Shown piece after piece: positions 40,869 through 50,531 of a stretch of DNA of 55,746 nucleotides. Location of the stretch: positions 1-55,746 of the IMG/VR virus record IMGVR_UViG_3300030108_001317. One strand, written 5' to 3'. The DNA is from a virus. Below the pieces are notes generated by a model. The model was not told the origin of the DNA. It was given only the letters and a program-made list of their open reading frames with translations, and made no database searches. Numbering within the stretch: position 1 is the first letter of the stretch; every line of letters begins with the position of its first letter. A program made the position numbers and the translations under genes.

Positions 40869-41889
40869 AACGTACTCCTCCTAAAGCCTGATAAATACCT
40901 AGTCCACCTAATCCTAAACCAAGCATAGTAGATGCGGCAGATGGAGTAGGTTGATAACTCGAAACTTGTTGTCCCGGAGTTATAGGCATACCTCGTAAAG
41001 CTTGTTGGAAGAATGATATGTTCTGTCTAGGATAAGCAAGTTGGTCTTGAAACTCTTGATAGCCCATATCGTATATCTGTTGCTGCATAGCTTGTCTAGC
41101 TGTTCCTGCCTGTCCTAATTGGTCTAGTCTGTCTATTTCTGCTCTTTGTCTAGCAAAACCTAAATCAGCAAGTGAACCTGCTGCACCTAGTTGTTGTGCT
41201 CTAGTAGCTTGGTCTATACCTAAACCACTAAATCTAGCTGCTCTGTCTCTATCAAAAGCAGCTTGTGCTTGTGCATAGTTTTCAGCAGAACCAGCAAGTT
41301 GTATATCGCTTATTTGTTTTCCTAATGCTGCCTCCCGTTCTGACTGCATTATTGCTTCTCTATATCCTCCTAAACCGCCTGAAGCAGCAGCATCCTGTGC
41401 TATTAAATTACTAGCTTTCAATGACTGTTCTCTAGCCGCATCTTTAGCCATATCTATAACTGCTTGTTGATAAGGGTTCATATAAGACATTACGTTGCCA
41501 TATATAGGATTTCCAGCCGAATCTACGCCAGTCATACGGTTAAATGTATTTGTAGCAACAGCTTGTCCTGACCCTATAGCTGGAACTACAGTACCATCTG
41601 GTAGTTGCATTTGATTTCTTGCTATATCCTCTATTACATTACTAGCTGGCATTATCTGTGTAGGGTCACCAGCTACAGCTAGTCCTGCTTTACCTGTCAT
41701 AGCTAACTCTTGTTCAGGAGTAAACGTAGCTAATCTTTGACCCTCATAAGTAGTATATGGAGCAAGAGATTCTGTCTCTGCTCTTTGCATAAGCCTCGTT
41801 ATATATGGCTCTGCATATTCAGGTAGATTAGTCTGTGTTACTGTTGATGTGGTTTCTTGAACACCACCTCCGCCGCCGCCTTTACTCAT
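40867..41889 (-). CDS. Internal virion protein, Gln/Ala-rich
   Basis: A 340-residue protein from ATG 41889 (MSKGGGGGGVQETTSTVTQT), with AGAGG seven bases before it; a TTG start six codons upstream is less likely. A long helical region with repeats of DQATRAQQLGAAG type and a Gly-rich C-terminus. This start is common in marine podovirus core proteins. It overlaps the GNAT-like gene by 8 bases. Confidence 0.65.
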   Translation of the reverse strand: MSKGGGGGGVQETTSTVTQTNLPEYAEPYITRLMQRAETESLAPYTTYEGQRLATFTPEQELAMTGKAGLAVAGDPTQIMPASNVIEDIARNQMQLPDGTVVPAIGSGQAVATNTFNRMTGVDSAGNPIYGNVMSYMNPYQQAVIDMAKDAAREQSLKASNLIAQDAAASGGLGGYREAIMQSEREAALGKQISDIQLAGSAENYAQAQAAFDRDRAARFSGLGIDQATRAQQLGAAGSLADLGFARQRAEIDRLDQLGQAGTARQAMQQQIYDMGYQEFQDQLAYPRQNISFFQQALRGMPITPGQQVSSYQPTPSAASTMLGLGLGGLGIYQALGGVR

Positions 41890-42379
41890 TGTCAAACCTC
41901 TTTTCAAATACCGTATAAGCTTTCTTCCAATTAGACCTGCTTAACCATTTCCAAAATCCGAACCTAGCTGTACCCTCTATTCCATCGCAACCTGAGTCTT
42001 TTGCCCAAGCTTCAAGTTTCATACAAAGCAACCAAGCCCACTCTTTAAAATCATCTCCACCAATGTATTGTATTGCACACATTAAACTAGCAGGGTATCT
42101 AACAAATTGTGTAGTAGCTACTCCTAATACTTTGTTGTCTTTATCTAATGTTACCCATAACTGTTGCTCATCATTTACTAAAGCTTGATATACATAATCT
42201 ATAGTCCATCTGCCACCTGAACGACTAACAGCTTTTTCTAAATGAGGTTTTGCATCATCCCATACTGTATATAATAAATTTATTGGAATTAAACTTATTA
42301 CGTAATCTGGATATTCTTCTTTTATCGTTACGTAATTAGTATCTGATTCGTCATAATTATTAACTTCTAAAGTATTCAT
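41882..42379 (-). CDS. GNAT-fold virion-module protein (T7 gp13-like)
   Basis: A 165-residue protein. The beta strand QLWVTLDKDNKVLGVATTQF, the helix WAWLLCMKLEAWAKDSGCDG and the end RSNWKKAYTVFEKRFDNE follow the acetyltransferase fold. Phage proteins of this type (T7 gp13 group) are encoded beside internal proteins and help virion assembly; acetyl transfer is not shown for them as far as I know. Flanked by internal virion genes here. Confidence 0.65.
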   Translation of the reverse strand: MNTLEVNNYDESDTNYVTIKEEYPDYVISLIPINLLYTVWDDAKPHLEKAVSRSGGRWTIDYVYQALVNDEQQLWVTLDKDNKVLGVATTQFVRYPASLMCAIQYIGGDDFKEWAWLLCMKLEAWAKDSGCDGIEGTARFGFWKWLSRSNWKKAYTVFEKRFDNE

Positions 42380-42380
42380 A

Positions 42381-45300
42381 TTAACCTGCCATTACCTTTT
42401 TATCATTTAGTGGAGCAGCTTGTTTGGTTGTGCCTGTTTTTTCTGTCCTAACTCTATCTAGCATATCATCAAGCTTGTCGGAACCTTCATTAGAATTACC
42501 ATCTCCTAACATAGAAACTACATCTGCTGGGATAATATACTCACCGGGCGATACTGCTACTCCTTGTTGATTTCCAATCATACCCATAATGTTGTCTTCC
42601 ATACCTCCGCCCATACCCATAACTAAACCTTGAGTCTGTGCATTAGGTACTTGTTGTCTAAGAATAGTATCTCTAGCTTGTAAAAAAGCATCTACTCCAA
42701 ATAGTTCTATATATGCTTGTATAACTTTATCAGGATTAGGGTGATTACCTAATACAGCTTCTCTAATTTCTTGTTGTAAAGAGAGTTCTCTACTCATGTC
42801 AGCATTTCGTATATTAGGAACTTGCATACCAGCTTGCATATTTTGGTCATCACCTTGCACATAATCACGGTCTTCTTCGTCATCATCTTTTACATAATCA
42901 CGGTCTTCTTCTTTTTTATCCTCTGTTTCTTCTTTGTCCTCTTGTTTTGCTTCTTCTTCTGCTTGTTTTTCTTGAGCCTCTAAGTAAGCTAAGTAATCTT
43001 CGTAAGTTTGAGTTTTTAATTTTTCATAATCTGCTGAAGGTATATCACCTCTTGCTAAAGCATCAGCTAAAGCTTGTTGATATGCAGTTCTTTTAGCATC
43101 TTGTTCTGCTCTATTTAAAGTTTTATATATATAACCAGCAGAACGTACAGCAGGGTCTCTTTCATAGTTACCACCTTGAGATGGGTCTTCTGCATATATT
43201 CCTACTCCGGCATAACTTATATTACCTACCTCTGGTACATTTAATACTGAATATCCATTATTTAACTCAATTACACTACCGTCCATTGGATTTCTAAATG
43301 TACTTAAATCATCTATTTGTGTACGTGAACCATCAACACCTATTAATATTCCAGAAGTAGCCATACGCCTTTCGCCCGGTGCTTTATTTTCTGTGCTATC
43401 TGCTACATATCCTAATAATGGGTCTGTATTAGTGTAAACAAAAGTTCCGTCTGCTGCGGAGCCTTTTGTTCCGTACCCTGTTGCTGAAACAATAACAGTA
43501 TCATCATCAGCAGCAGCTATTTGTGCAGCGTTATCAGCAGTTGCAATTATTATATTATTAGCAGGAATTCCTGCTTGTATTGCTGCATCATAAGCTTCAT
43601 ACACACCAGCTTCTCTTGCTGCGTTTAATAAAGTTTCTCTGTTTAGTTCTACTTGTGAATATGCAGAAGCAGGGTCACCTAGATATGGGTTCATTCCCAT
43701 TTTTCCACCACCTGAACCATAACCATAAACTGCTTCCGTGTAGTCATCGCTACTAGGGTCAACATATCCGGGGTCACCCGGTTGTAATTCTTGACCAGTA
43801 ACAGGGTCTGTATTACTTGTAACAACTACATCTTCAGTATATGGACTATTTGCTACTGTAGTTTGTGTTCCGTCTTCATAAATAACTGTTGAAGTTCCAT
43901 CATTATTGTCTATGACTGTACTACCCGGATTATTAGTTAAATCACTATCTGTAACATTAGTTTTGCCACCACCTGTGTCGTATTCTTGCTGTGTATTAAC
44001 ATAGGTGTCCGCATTTGTTTGTCTTTTATTAGGATTATTTTGAGTTTGTTGTTGTGTTTGAGTTTGTCCTGTTTGAGTTTGTCCTGTTTGAGTTTGTCCT
44101 TCTTGTGTAATATCAGAACCGTATTGAGTAAAAGTACGTCCTGCACCTTGTTGTGCTAGTTCTAAACCTACATTACGAAAAGGACTAAGTAATTGTGTAG
44201 TTAAAGGTAAACCTGCATTGTAGGCATCTTGCACTCTTGATATAACACTTCCTGTAGGTACAGCATCATAGTCATATCGAGGTAATGTCATGGGTTGATA
44301 AGTGCTAGGCAAAACAGGAGGAGGTGTAAATTCTTGACTTGTTCCAGCAGCAGCTTCAGCAGCACTAATAGCACTTGCTGGAATTACTCTATCAGGAAAA
44401 AAATTAAACTCAGAGTCTATACCCGGCATATAAGTATTTGCAGGTCTATATTGACCTTCATTACCAACACCAACAATACCGCCCTCTTGATATGCAGGTA
44501 CTTGTCCACCTTCAGCAGAAAAATACGTTAAGTAAGGATTTCTTGAATGTATAACTTCAGGATATTTTTTATACATCTCTTCTTTTTTCTTTTCTCTTTC
44601 TGCCCTCATTCTATCCATATCTTGAAGGTATCTATCTTGTGCATTCTGTGCAGCTAATGAACCACCACCTAAAGCTATAGGAAGATAGTTATCAGCAACT
44701 GCTTGTATAGTATCTTTTGAAGCAAAATTAGATGCTAGATTGCCTAATCTTTCAGTACCTGACATATTCATAAATTGTTGTTCAGCACCTAAAGCAGCTT
44801 GTTCTGTTATGTCTTTTATTTGTAATGGTGTTAAACCTTTATTTATAGCTTCTTGTCTACTTAAATCACCTAAGATATCTATTTGGGTTTGCATTTCTGG
44901 AGTTAGTTGGTCTAGTGGTATACCTTGTTGTGCAGCTAATCTTAATTGTTCTCCTGTTACAGTTTGTTGTGCAGCTATATCACCTGCTTGGGTTAAAGCC
45001 GTATCAGTTAACCCTTCTGCAAGCGTTTCTTCTACTGGTCCACTAATAATATCACCCATAATTTGACCAGAACCGTAACCTAATACAGCAGATGCAATAC
45101 CTTTTTCTAAATCACCTGTTTCTAGGTAAGTGCCTAGTCCTGAACCTAATGCTGCACCTCCGGCAGCAGTACTTATAAATCCTGCACCTAATAAGTTAGG
45201 AAAAAATGCTCCTCCTAATAAACTACCTAATATAGCCCCTACAAAGGCTTCAGGTTGTCCAGTTTTAGGATTAATGGTTATAGGCATAATAGATGCTAAT

Positions 45301-45392
45301 CCAGCTACTTCTTGTGGATTTACGTGCATAAGCATAGTGTCGCCATAGCGACCCATTTTTGCTAATTCTGCTGCTTGTTTTCTAGCATCCAT
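42381..45392 (-). CDS. Large internal virion protein
   Basis: A 1,003-residue protein from ATG 45392 (MDARKQAAELAKMGRYGDTM), with AGAGGAAAG upstream; a TTG ten codons earlier is less likely. Residues 50-120 are a Gly/Ala-rich hydrophobic region (LGSLLGGAFFPNLLGAGFIS) that could insert into a membrane, followed by helices, then low-complexity GQTQT repeats and acidic DRDYV repeats, and a Gly/Met-rich end with VSPGEYIIPADVVSML. The design suits an ejection protein that forms a channel in the envelope. Domain families not recognised. Confidence 0.65.
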   Translation of the reverse strand: MDARKQAAELAKMGRYGDTMLMHVNPQEVAGLASIMPITINPKTGQPEAFVGAILGSLLGGAFFPNLLGAGFISTAAGGAALGSGLGTYLETGDLEKGIASAVLGYGSGQIMGDIISGPVEETLAEGLTDTALTQAGDIAAQQTVTGEQLRLAAQQGIPLDQLTPEMQTQIDILGDLSRQEAINKGLTPLQIKDITEQAALGAEQQFMNMSGTERLGNLASNFASKDTIQAVADNYLPIALGGGSLAAQNAQDRYLQDMDRMRAEREKKKEEMYKKYPEVIHSRNPYLTYFSAEGGQVPAYQEGGIVGVGNEGQYRPANTYMPGIDSEFNFFPDRVIPASAISAAEAAAGTSQEFTPPPVLPSTYQPMTLPRYDYDAVPTGSVISRVQDAYNAGLPLTTQLLSPFRNVGLELAQQGAGRTFTQYGSDITQEGQTQTGQTQTGQTQTQQQTQNNPNKRQTNADTYVNTQQEYDTGGGKTNVTDSDLTNNPGSTVIDNNDGTSTVIYEDGTQTTVANSPYTEDVVVTSNTDPVTGQELQPGDPGYVDPSSDDYTEAVYGYGSGGGKMGMNPYLGDPASAYSQVELNRETLLNAAREAGVYEAYDAAIQAGIPANNIIIATADNAAQIAAADDDTVIVSATGYGTKGSAADGTFVYTNTDPLLGYVADSTENKAPGERRMATSGILIGVDGSRTQIDDLSTFRNPMDGSVIELNNGYSVLNVPEVGNISYAGVGIYAEDPSQGGNYERDPAVRSAGYIYKTLNRAEQDAKRTAYQQALADALARGDIPSADYEKLKTQTYEDYLAYLEAQEKQAEEEAKQEDKEETEDKKEEDRDYVKDDDEEDRDYVQGDDQNMQAGMQVPNIRNADMSRELSLQQEIREAVLGNHPNPDKVIQAYIELFGVDAFLQARDTILRQQVPNAQTQGLVMGMGGGMEDNIMGMIGNQQGVAVSPGEYIIPADVVSMLGDGNSNEGSDKLDDMLDRVRTEKTGTTKQAAPLNDKKVMAG
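44048..44102 (-). repeat. 15-bp tandem repeats in a virion gene
   Basis: Three near-identical copies of GTTTGAGTTTGTCCT (plus-strand text) encoding GQTQT on the minus strand. In-frame, low complexity. Confidence 0.8.
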
Positions 45393-45393
45393 A

Positions 45394-45732
45394 TTATCTT
45401 TCCTCTTTTGTTTCACAGCCAAATATATTAAAACTCATATCTACTGCACTCGTATACACTTTTACAACATCTGTTTGATTTAATGTTATGCCTAAAACTA
45501 TGGCAAACGAATCATTTGCTCCTACAGATTTGTCGTAATACAAAAATTGTTTATCATCAGCCGTAGCACCGCCTACGTGTACGCTCAATCTAAAAGTAAT
45601 TGCTGAACCGGTTCTATTTGCTGCCACTATTGAACTTACAGTTGTTTGTGTCATATCAGGCACAGTATATAAAGTAGTTGTAGTTGTAGCTGCTGGGTCA
45701 ACCTGACCTAAAACTTTTAACGTATCAGTCAT
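45394..45732 (-). CDS. Small structural protein
   Basis: A 112-residue Thr-rich beta protein (MTDTLKVLGQVDPAATTTTT) with VHVGGATADDKQFLYYDKSV. This type of short protein accompanies phage neck or tail genes; possibly a collar or fibre-attachment protein. Its stop is two bases before the start of the 1,003-residue gene. Confidence 0.6.
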   Translation of the reverse strand: MTDTLKVLGQVDPAATTTTTLYTVPDMTQTTVSSIVAANRTGSAITFRLSVHVGGATADDKQFLYYDKSVGANDSFAIVLGITLNQTDVVKVYTSAVDMSFNIFGCETKEER

Positions 45733-45928
45733 GTTTCATACCCATTAATAAAAATTGATGTCTTTTAATTGATTTACTTGGAATGCTTTCTTGCATTCTT
45801 TTAAGTAAAAAAACTTCTCTTTCTAATAGCTGTATTGCTTTTACTAATACATCTCTAGTCAATTCTTCATTATTAAAATCATATACAGGCGATGCCATTG
45901 GTAAAGTTGTAGGTGCTTTTTGACTCAT
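45725..45928 (-). CDS. Hypothetical small protein
   Basis: A 67-residue protein with a helical centre (RDVLVKAIQLLEREVFLLKR), likely a short coiled coil. It overlaps both neighbours by a few bases or less. Role unknown; a small assembly factor is possible. Confidence 0.55.
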   Translation of the reverse strand: MSQKAPTTLPMASPVYDFNNEELTRDVLVKAIQLLEREVFLLKRMQESIPSKSIKRHQFLLMGMKHD

Positions 45929-47790
45929 TATTTTTTACCGTCCTGTCTCATTTCTAATCTAAAAGACCCTAATCGCCAACCATATCCTAAACCTGTGCTT
46001 TCAAATCTCAATATAGCTTGTCTAGTTCTTGCCCTTATAAAAGCTTGTTGTGTTGTAGAATCTATTGCACTTGTAGATAAGGTTGTCGGCGTATCTAAAG
46101 GAAAATCAACGCCTTTTACAGAAACATTAAGCGTATTAGTAGTACCTGTTTGACCTCTAAATTTTAAATCCGGAATAATTTTAGATACAAACATAAAATG
46201 TTCACCATCAGGTTCTAAATCAAAATCAGATGTTTCAATAAAAGCTGTCATAGCAGTACCATCTGCATCATTACCAACTTCGTGATTGTATAAATAATTT
46301 GTATTGCTATTAGTTGTTTTACCTGCTGCCACAGGAAAATCTAAAGAATTTGCTTCTATCCAAGCTGTTCTGACAAAATCATTGTCTGTGGTGCCTATAC
46401 TCCATGTATTTTCTAAGTAATTAAATATTACATATCTATCTAACTCATCAGAATCGGCAGAAGGATAAAACCACATAATTTCATTATGGTCTACATTGGA
46501 AAGTCCAAAAACTTTAAAACTTTGTCCTAAATTTATATCTGCAAATATATAGTCTTGTACTGCACAAGGTAAAGTTTGTACGCTACCAGAATAAACATAA
46601 AAACTACCTCTATCCATAAAGAAAACTTTATTGTCAGCATTTATAGCAGCATTAGGAGAAATCATAGAAGGACCCTGCATAATTTCTGCAAAACTAAAAA
46701 TAAAAGGTGCACCGCTAAACTGCATAGAATGCAAACCATTATCTGTCCATATAAGTATCTCTTGCCTAGTTCGTAATGCTCCTATTATTGTTGAACCACT
46801 AGATAGTCTGGTTCCACCTGCTGTATTAGTAGAAGTAGGAGTCCAATCTACTGAACTTTCTTGGTCTGACCATCTAACAAACAAAGGGTCAATATCTGTT
46901 GAACCTATTGGATTTGCACCAAAACAAATAATATGTCTATCAATATCTGACACCATTATTTGTAAAGCTTTTACAGGAGGTGCACTTGCTCCTGATAAAT
47001 CAGAAAAAGCTACAGCACGTTGAGAAGTTCCTGCACTTTCATCCCATAAAAATATTCCTCCTCCTCTAACACAAGTAATTAGGTCATCACCAAAATTATC
47101 TTGCGACCACAATCTTAATTGATTGTTAGCAGATAAAGAACTTATAGAACCCCAAGCACCAGCACCCCAAGTATCTACACCCCAACCTGTTCCTTTAACA
47201 AAAGTATCTAATCCTATATTAATTTCATAACTGCCATCTACACCAGAACCTCCATTACCAGTATCACTAGAATTTGCTGTAACTGTAGAACCTGAAGTAT
47301 CTTTAGCTGTTATCTCATACGTATTAGCTGTTAAAGATTTATCTATTGTATATTCTTGATTTAAAACGGCAGCAGTTATATTTCCCCCTAGAGACACAGC
47401 TTGAGCAAAAGTTACAGTATCTCCTGTGACTGCTCCATGTGATGAATCTGTCACAACTACTGTTGATGAACCATTTGTAGCTGCAAAAGTTATAGAATCA
47501 GTTGAAGTTTTTCTTATAGGGGTAATATTATTAAAATTATCGCCTTGTTTTACATATAATTTTAAATGTGTACCTACACCAATATAATCAGTTTGTCCTT
47601 GGTCTCTATAAGAATGAAGACTTCTGCAAGTTCCCTCAAAACTACTTAAAGTATTTTTTTCCCATCCTCCTATTTTTTCAGGTCTTCCGCTTCTAAATCT
47701 TACTTTGTCTGCATTAAAAAAACCGCCTTCTTCTGAATAAGAAGTTCCTTCTCTAACTATGCCGGGTCTAAAATCATATTTTTTTAACAT
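45928..47790 (-). CDS. Tail nozzle/stabilisation protein
   Basis: A 620-residue protein starting MLKKYDFRPGIVREGTSYSE, with FFNADKVRFRSGRPEKIGGW, a beta-propeller-like series (LRLWSQDNFGDDLITCVRGG, QEILIWTDNGLHSM, FMDRGSFYVYSG) and a beta-rich end. This matches the P22 gp10/SU10 nozzle group, which closes the podovirus tail tube. It starts one base from the lysozyme stop. Confidence 0.8.
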   Translation of the reverse strand: MLKKYDFRPGIVREGTSYSEEGGFFNADKVRFRSGRPEKIGGWEKNTLSSFEGTCRSLHSYRDQGQTDYIGVGTHLKLYVKQGDNFNNITPIRKTSTDSITFAATNGSSTVVVTDSSHGAVTGDTVTFAQAVSLGGNITAAVLNQEYTIDKSLTANTYEITAKDTSGSTVTANSSDTGNGGSGVDGSYEINIGLDTFVKGTGWGVDTWGAGAWGSISSLSANNQLRLWSQDNFGDDLITCVRGGGIFLWDESAGTSQRAVAFSDLSGASAPPVKALQIMVSDIDRHIICFGANPIGSTDIDPLFVRWSDQESSVDWTPTSTNTAGGTRLSSGSTIIGALRTRQEILIWTDNGLHSMQFSGAPFIFSFAEIMQGPSMISPNAAINADNKVFFMDRGSFYVYSGSVQTLPCAVQDYIFADINLGQSFKVFGLSNVDHNEIMWFYPSADSDELDRYVIFNYLENTWSIGTTDNDFVRTAWIEANSLDFPVAAGKTTNSNTNYLYNHEVGNDADGTAMTAFIETSDFDLEPDGEHFMFVSKIIPDLKFRGQTGTTNTLNVSVKGVDFPLDTPTTLSTSAIDSTTQQAFIRARTRQAILRFESTGLGYGWRLGSFRLEMRQDGKK

Positions 47791-48230
47791 TATTCTTCTA
47801 AAACTCTGTCTCTTAATCTAATAGCCCTATCACCTACCTGTGTAGCCCATTTACTGTCTAACATTTCTACAGCAGCAGTTTTAAAATCACCAATTTGCAT
47901 AGCTGATAAAAACTTTTTAAATTTACTTAGTCTAGGATAACCTAAATTAAAACCCATATTTACCATTACACGTTGTTTATTATCATCTAAATCTCTCCAC
48001 CACCAAAGATTTCTATCTAATTCCTCGCATACTGTATTTATATCAGATTCCAAACACTCTAATATTCTTTCTTCTGAAACAGGAGTGCCAACAGGTTTAC
48101 CGTATTCTTCATCTGTTTCTAATATTAAATGTCCTACTCCAAGTGTAGGATAACCAAGATGGTCTAAATATATTTCGTATTTATAACCTTCATCTAATAT
48201 TAATTCTTTTACTAACTTTTCTTTGTTCAT
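47790..48230 (-). CDS. T4-type lysozyme (endolysin, GH24)
   Basis: A 146-residue enzyme. The catalytic triad E14, D23 and T29 (LDEGYKYEIYLDHLGYPTLG) has exactly the T4 lysozyme spacing of 9 and 6 residues. It cleaves peptidoglycan between MurNAc and GlcNAc. No signal peptide or membrane anchor, so it depends on the holin encoded just upstream (48295-48765). A double hairpin lies between the two genes. Confidence 0.92.
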   Translation of the reverse strand: MNKEKLVKELILDEGYKYEIYLDHLGYPTLGVGHLILETDEEYGKPVGTPVSEERILECLESDINTVCEELDRNLWWWRDLDDNKQRVMVNMGFNLGYPRLSKFKKFLSAMQIGDFKTAAVEMLDSKWATQVGDRAIRLRDRVLEE

Positions 48231-48242
48231 ATTAAAAACCTT

Positions 48243-48290
48243 CCCCTATCAAAACAGAACAGGAGCAGACTTGCTCTAAATTAATAGGGG
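48243..48290 (-). other. Nested hairpin between holin and lysozyme
   Basis: CCCCTAT (48243-48249) pairs with ATAGGGG (48284-48290); inside, GAGCA/TGCTC with a four-base loop. On the minus strand it is followed by AAGGTTTTTAAT and then the lysozyme ATG. It may act as an attenuator or processing site that sets lysozyme level relative to holin. Confidence 0.65.
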
Positions 48291-48294
48291 TCGG

Positions 48295-48765
48295 CTAATC
48301 TTGTTTCTGTGAGGCACCGAAATAAAAACTTATTACAGCACTAGCTAATCCACCTAAATATCCTAAAACTAAATTTATTAACGCTTCGCTATTTTGTTCT
48401 GGTGGTTGTAAGGTAACTAAAAATATATATGCCAAAAATCCACCTACAGTTGCTATACCCATAATTCTAGCTGTCCAATCTTTACCAAATTGTCCTCTAG
48501 CATTTTGTTTATCGGCAGTTTCTAATTTAAAAACATCAACATCTAACTCTTTCATTTGCAATTCAAAAGCTTGTTCTGCTTTTTTTAACTCAAGCATTTG
48601 CTCCGGTGATGCTGTTTCTAATGCCTTCTCAATAGATTTAGAATCATTTTTACATCCTAAAACATCAGAAATCATATTAGCAGCCATACCGCCCATAGGT
48701 CCTCCTATGGCTGTACCTAATGTTGGTGCTACTGCACCTACCACACTTTTTAATAAATCTTTCAT
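48295..48765 (-). CDS. Holin, GTA-type three-span
   Basis: A 156-residue protein from ATG 48765, with GGGAG six bases upstream; the ATG at 48777 overlaps the cyclase stop and lacks a site. An amphipathic, Gly-rich N-terminus (GAVAPTLGTAIGGPMGGMAA), a charged middle, KDWTARIMGIATVGGFLAYI as a span and LVLGYLGGLASAVISFYFGA as another follow the GTA_holin_3TM family. It would permeabilise the inner membrane for the lysozyme. Confidence 0.8.
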   Translation of the reverse strand: MKDLLKSVVGAVAPTLGTAIGGPMGGMAANMISDVLGCKNDSKSIEKALETASPEQMLELKKAEQAFELQMKELDVDVFKLETADKQNARGQFGKDWTARIMGIATVGGFLAYIFLVTLQPPEQNSEALINLVLGYLGGLASAVISFYFGASQKQD

Positions 48766-48767
48766 TT

Positions 48768-50531
48768 CTACTCCCATGTATAAACTTGTAAGGGTTTTGA
48801 TTTGCCTTTGACCTCTATAGGGTCTAATAATTTTAAATCAAAATCGCTATATTTAGCTGTCTCCTCACCTATTAAAACACCAACACCTGCAACTTTTGTA
48901 CTAGATTCTAATCTAGCTGCAACGTTACAAGGGTCACCAATTAAACTAAATGCAAACCTATCTGTAGCACCAAAATTACCTGCTATACATACACCACTAT
49001 TTACTCCGATACCTATAGCAACTTCTGGTATGTTTTCTTCTACAAATTTTAAATTAAGTTCATCTATATTTTTTTCTATTTCTTTGGCAGCTTTCAAAGC
49101 TAAATTATGATGGTCTTCTTGAGGTATTATGGTATTCCAATGAAACATACCTGCGTCACCAATAAATTTATCTGTGCATCCATAGTATTTATTAGCTGCT
49201 TTAACCTGTGCATCCAATACTGCATTCATTATGTATGTAACCATTTCTGGTTCTACAGATTCAGATAAACTGGTAAAGCCTCTAAGGTCTGTAAATATAA
49301 TAGAACAATCCACTCTTTTACCGTTTACCTGACAAAGTTCAGGATTAGCCTGTAATTTTTTTACCATTCTAGGGTCTAAATATTTACCAAACTGCTGTTT
49401 AATTTGTTGTCTTAGTTTGTATTGTTCCCTAAATCTTAAATAAAATGCTGTGGTCGCTGTTACAAATTGTGATATTAAAGACCAAACGACATCTATTAAT
49501 AATCCTTGTTGTATCAAATAATAACCACTAAAACTTGTGACTATAAAAACTATACTTGTAGATGTTACTCCTAAAGTTATTCCAAATATATTAATTAGAC
49601 TTATAACTAAACAAATAGATATAAATGTAATTAATAATTCTACAAACAAAGAATAGTCAGGTATATATGGACTATCTTGTATTAATATAGATTCTGCTAA
49701 AGCTGCCTGTATTTTATGAGGTTCTAATAAACCTTTTGGTGTAGCTAACTGTGGCATTATTCCTTTTGCTGTAAATCCAACAAAAACAAATCTGTTTTCT
49801 ACATTCATTTCTTTTAATGTAGTTTCACGTGGAACCGTCCATGAAATCCATTTTCTGCCTAAACTATCTGTTTTTACAGGTGGTAAACCTTTTACCTTTA
49901 TTTCTTGGATGCCATTATCATTAGTTTTTATAATGTAAGTATCTGCACCTGCTAAAACTTTTAATACTTCAGTACCATAAGAAGCAACCCAACCATCAGG
50001 TGTTCTCATTAATAAAGGTAATCTACGAACTAAATTATCTACGTCTGTTCTAGCTACAGCTAAACCCTGACTTGCATTTTGTTTCAACAATTCAATGTTT
50101 TCTATAACACCTGTTGCTTCTAAACCACCTATATCCTCACCTAATACAACTGTGCCTGTTGTGGGCGGATAATCTCCTGTGCCTTCAAACATAGCCAGTA
50201 CACTTGGAGAAAAAGACAAAGCATTTGCAAAATCAAAATCACCACCAAATCTATCTGGTTGTGGAAACGCTATAACCCATCCAACTCCTATAGCACCTTT
50301 ACGTAATAAATTTATATGTATTTGTGCTAATGTTTGCCTAGATAATGGATAGCCACCTTCATTTGCTATATCTTCTTCTGTTATATTCAAAACAGCAAAA
50401 TTACCTGAAGGTTCTTTATCTGCTACCAATCCGTCAAAAGTTTTTAATTTTATTGTTTCATAAAACTTAGGCTGTATAACCTGCACAAAACAGAGAGATA
50501 TTAACAAACCTATGTATATATACTTATTCAC
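48768..50531 (-). CDS. CHASE2-domain class III adenylate cyclase
   Basis: A 587-residue membrane enzyme from GTG 50531. Residues 1-20 are a membrane segment; about 25-290 a periplasmic CHASE2 sensor (KTFDGLVADKEPSGNFAVLN at its start, FVFVGFTAKGIMPQLATPKG near its end). Three spans lie at about 295-370. The cyclase domain (405-585) has metal-binding D415 (IFTDLRGF) and D459 (KFIGDAGMF), 44 residues apart as in active enzymes, adenine-contact Lys in KFIGD, and N536/R540 (NVAARL). It should make cAMP from ATP in response to an envelope signal. The residue before LIGD is Ser, not the usual Thr/Asp. Four-base overlap with the FecR gene; holin follows. Confidence 0.92.
   Translation of the reverse strand: MNKYIYIGLLISLCFVQVIQPKFYETIKLKTFDGLVADKEPSGNFAVLNITEEDIANEGGYPLSRQTLAQIHINLLRKGAIGVGWVIAFPQPDRFGGDFDFANALSFSPSVLAMFEGTGDYPPTTGTVVLGEDIGGLEATGVIENIELLKQNASQGLAVARTDVDNLVRRLPLLMRTPDGWVASYGTEVLKVLAGADTYIIKTNDNGIQEIKVKGLPPVKTDSLGRKWISWTVPRETTLKEMNVENRFVFVGFTAKGIMPQLATPKGLLEPHKIQAALAESILIQDSPYIPDYSLFVELLITFISICLVISLINIFGITLGVTSTSIVFIVTSFSGYYLIQQGLLIDVVWSLISQFVTATTAFYLRFREQYKLRQQIKQQFGKYLDPRMVKKLQANPELCQVNGKRVDCSIIFTDLRGFTSLSESVEPEMVTYIMNAVLDAQVKAANKYYGCTDKFIGDAGMFHWNTIIPQEDHHNLALKAAKEIEKNIDELNLKFVEENIPEVAIGIGVNSGVCIAGNFGATDRFAFSLIGDPCNVAARLESSTKVAGVGVLIGEETAKYSDFDLKLLDPIEVKGKSKPLQVYTWE

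Noticed and set aside
41882-42379. Active acetyltransferase for host modification
   Set aside because: The fold fits, but the neighbourhood is purely virion assembly and the T7 gp13 group has no shown acetyl transfer; I keep the structural call.
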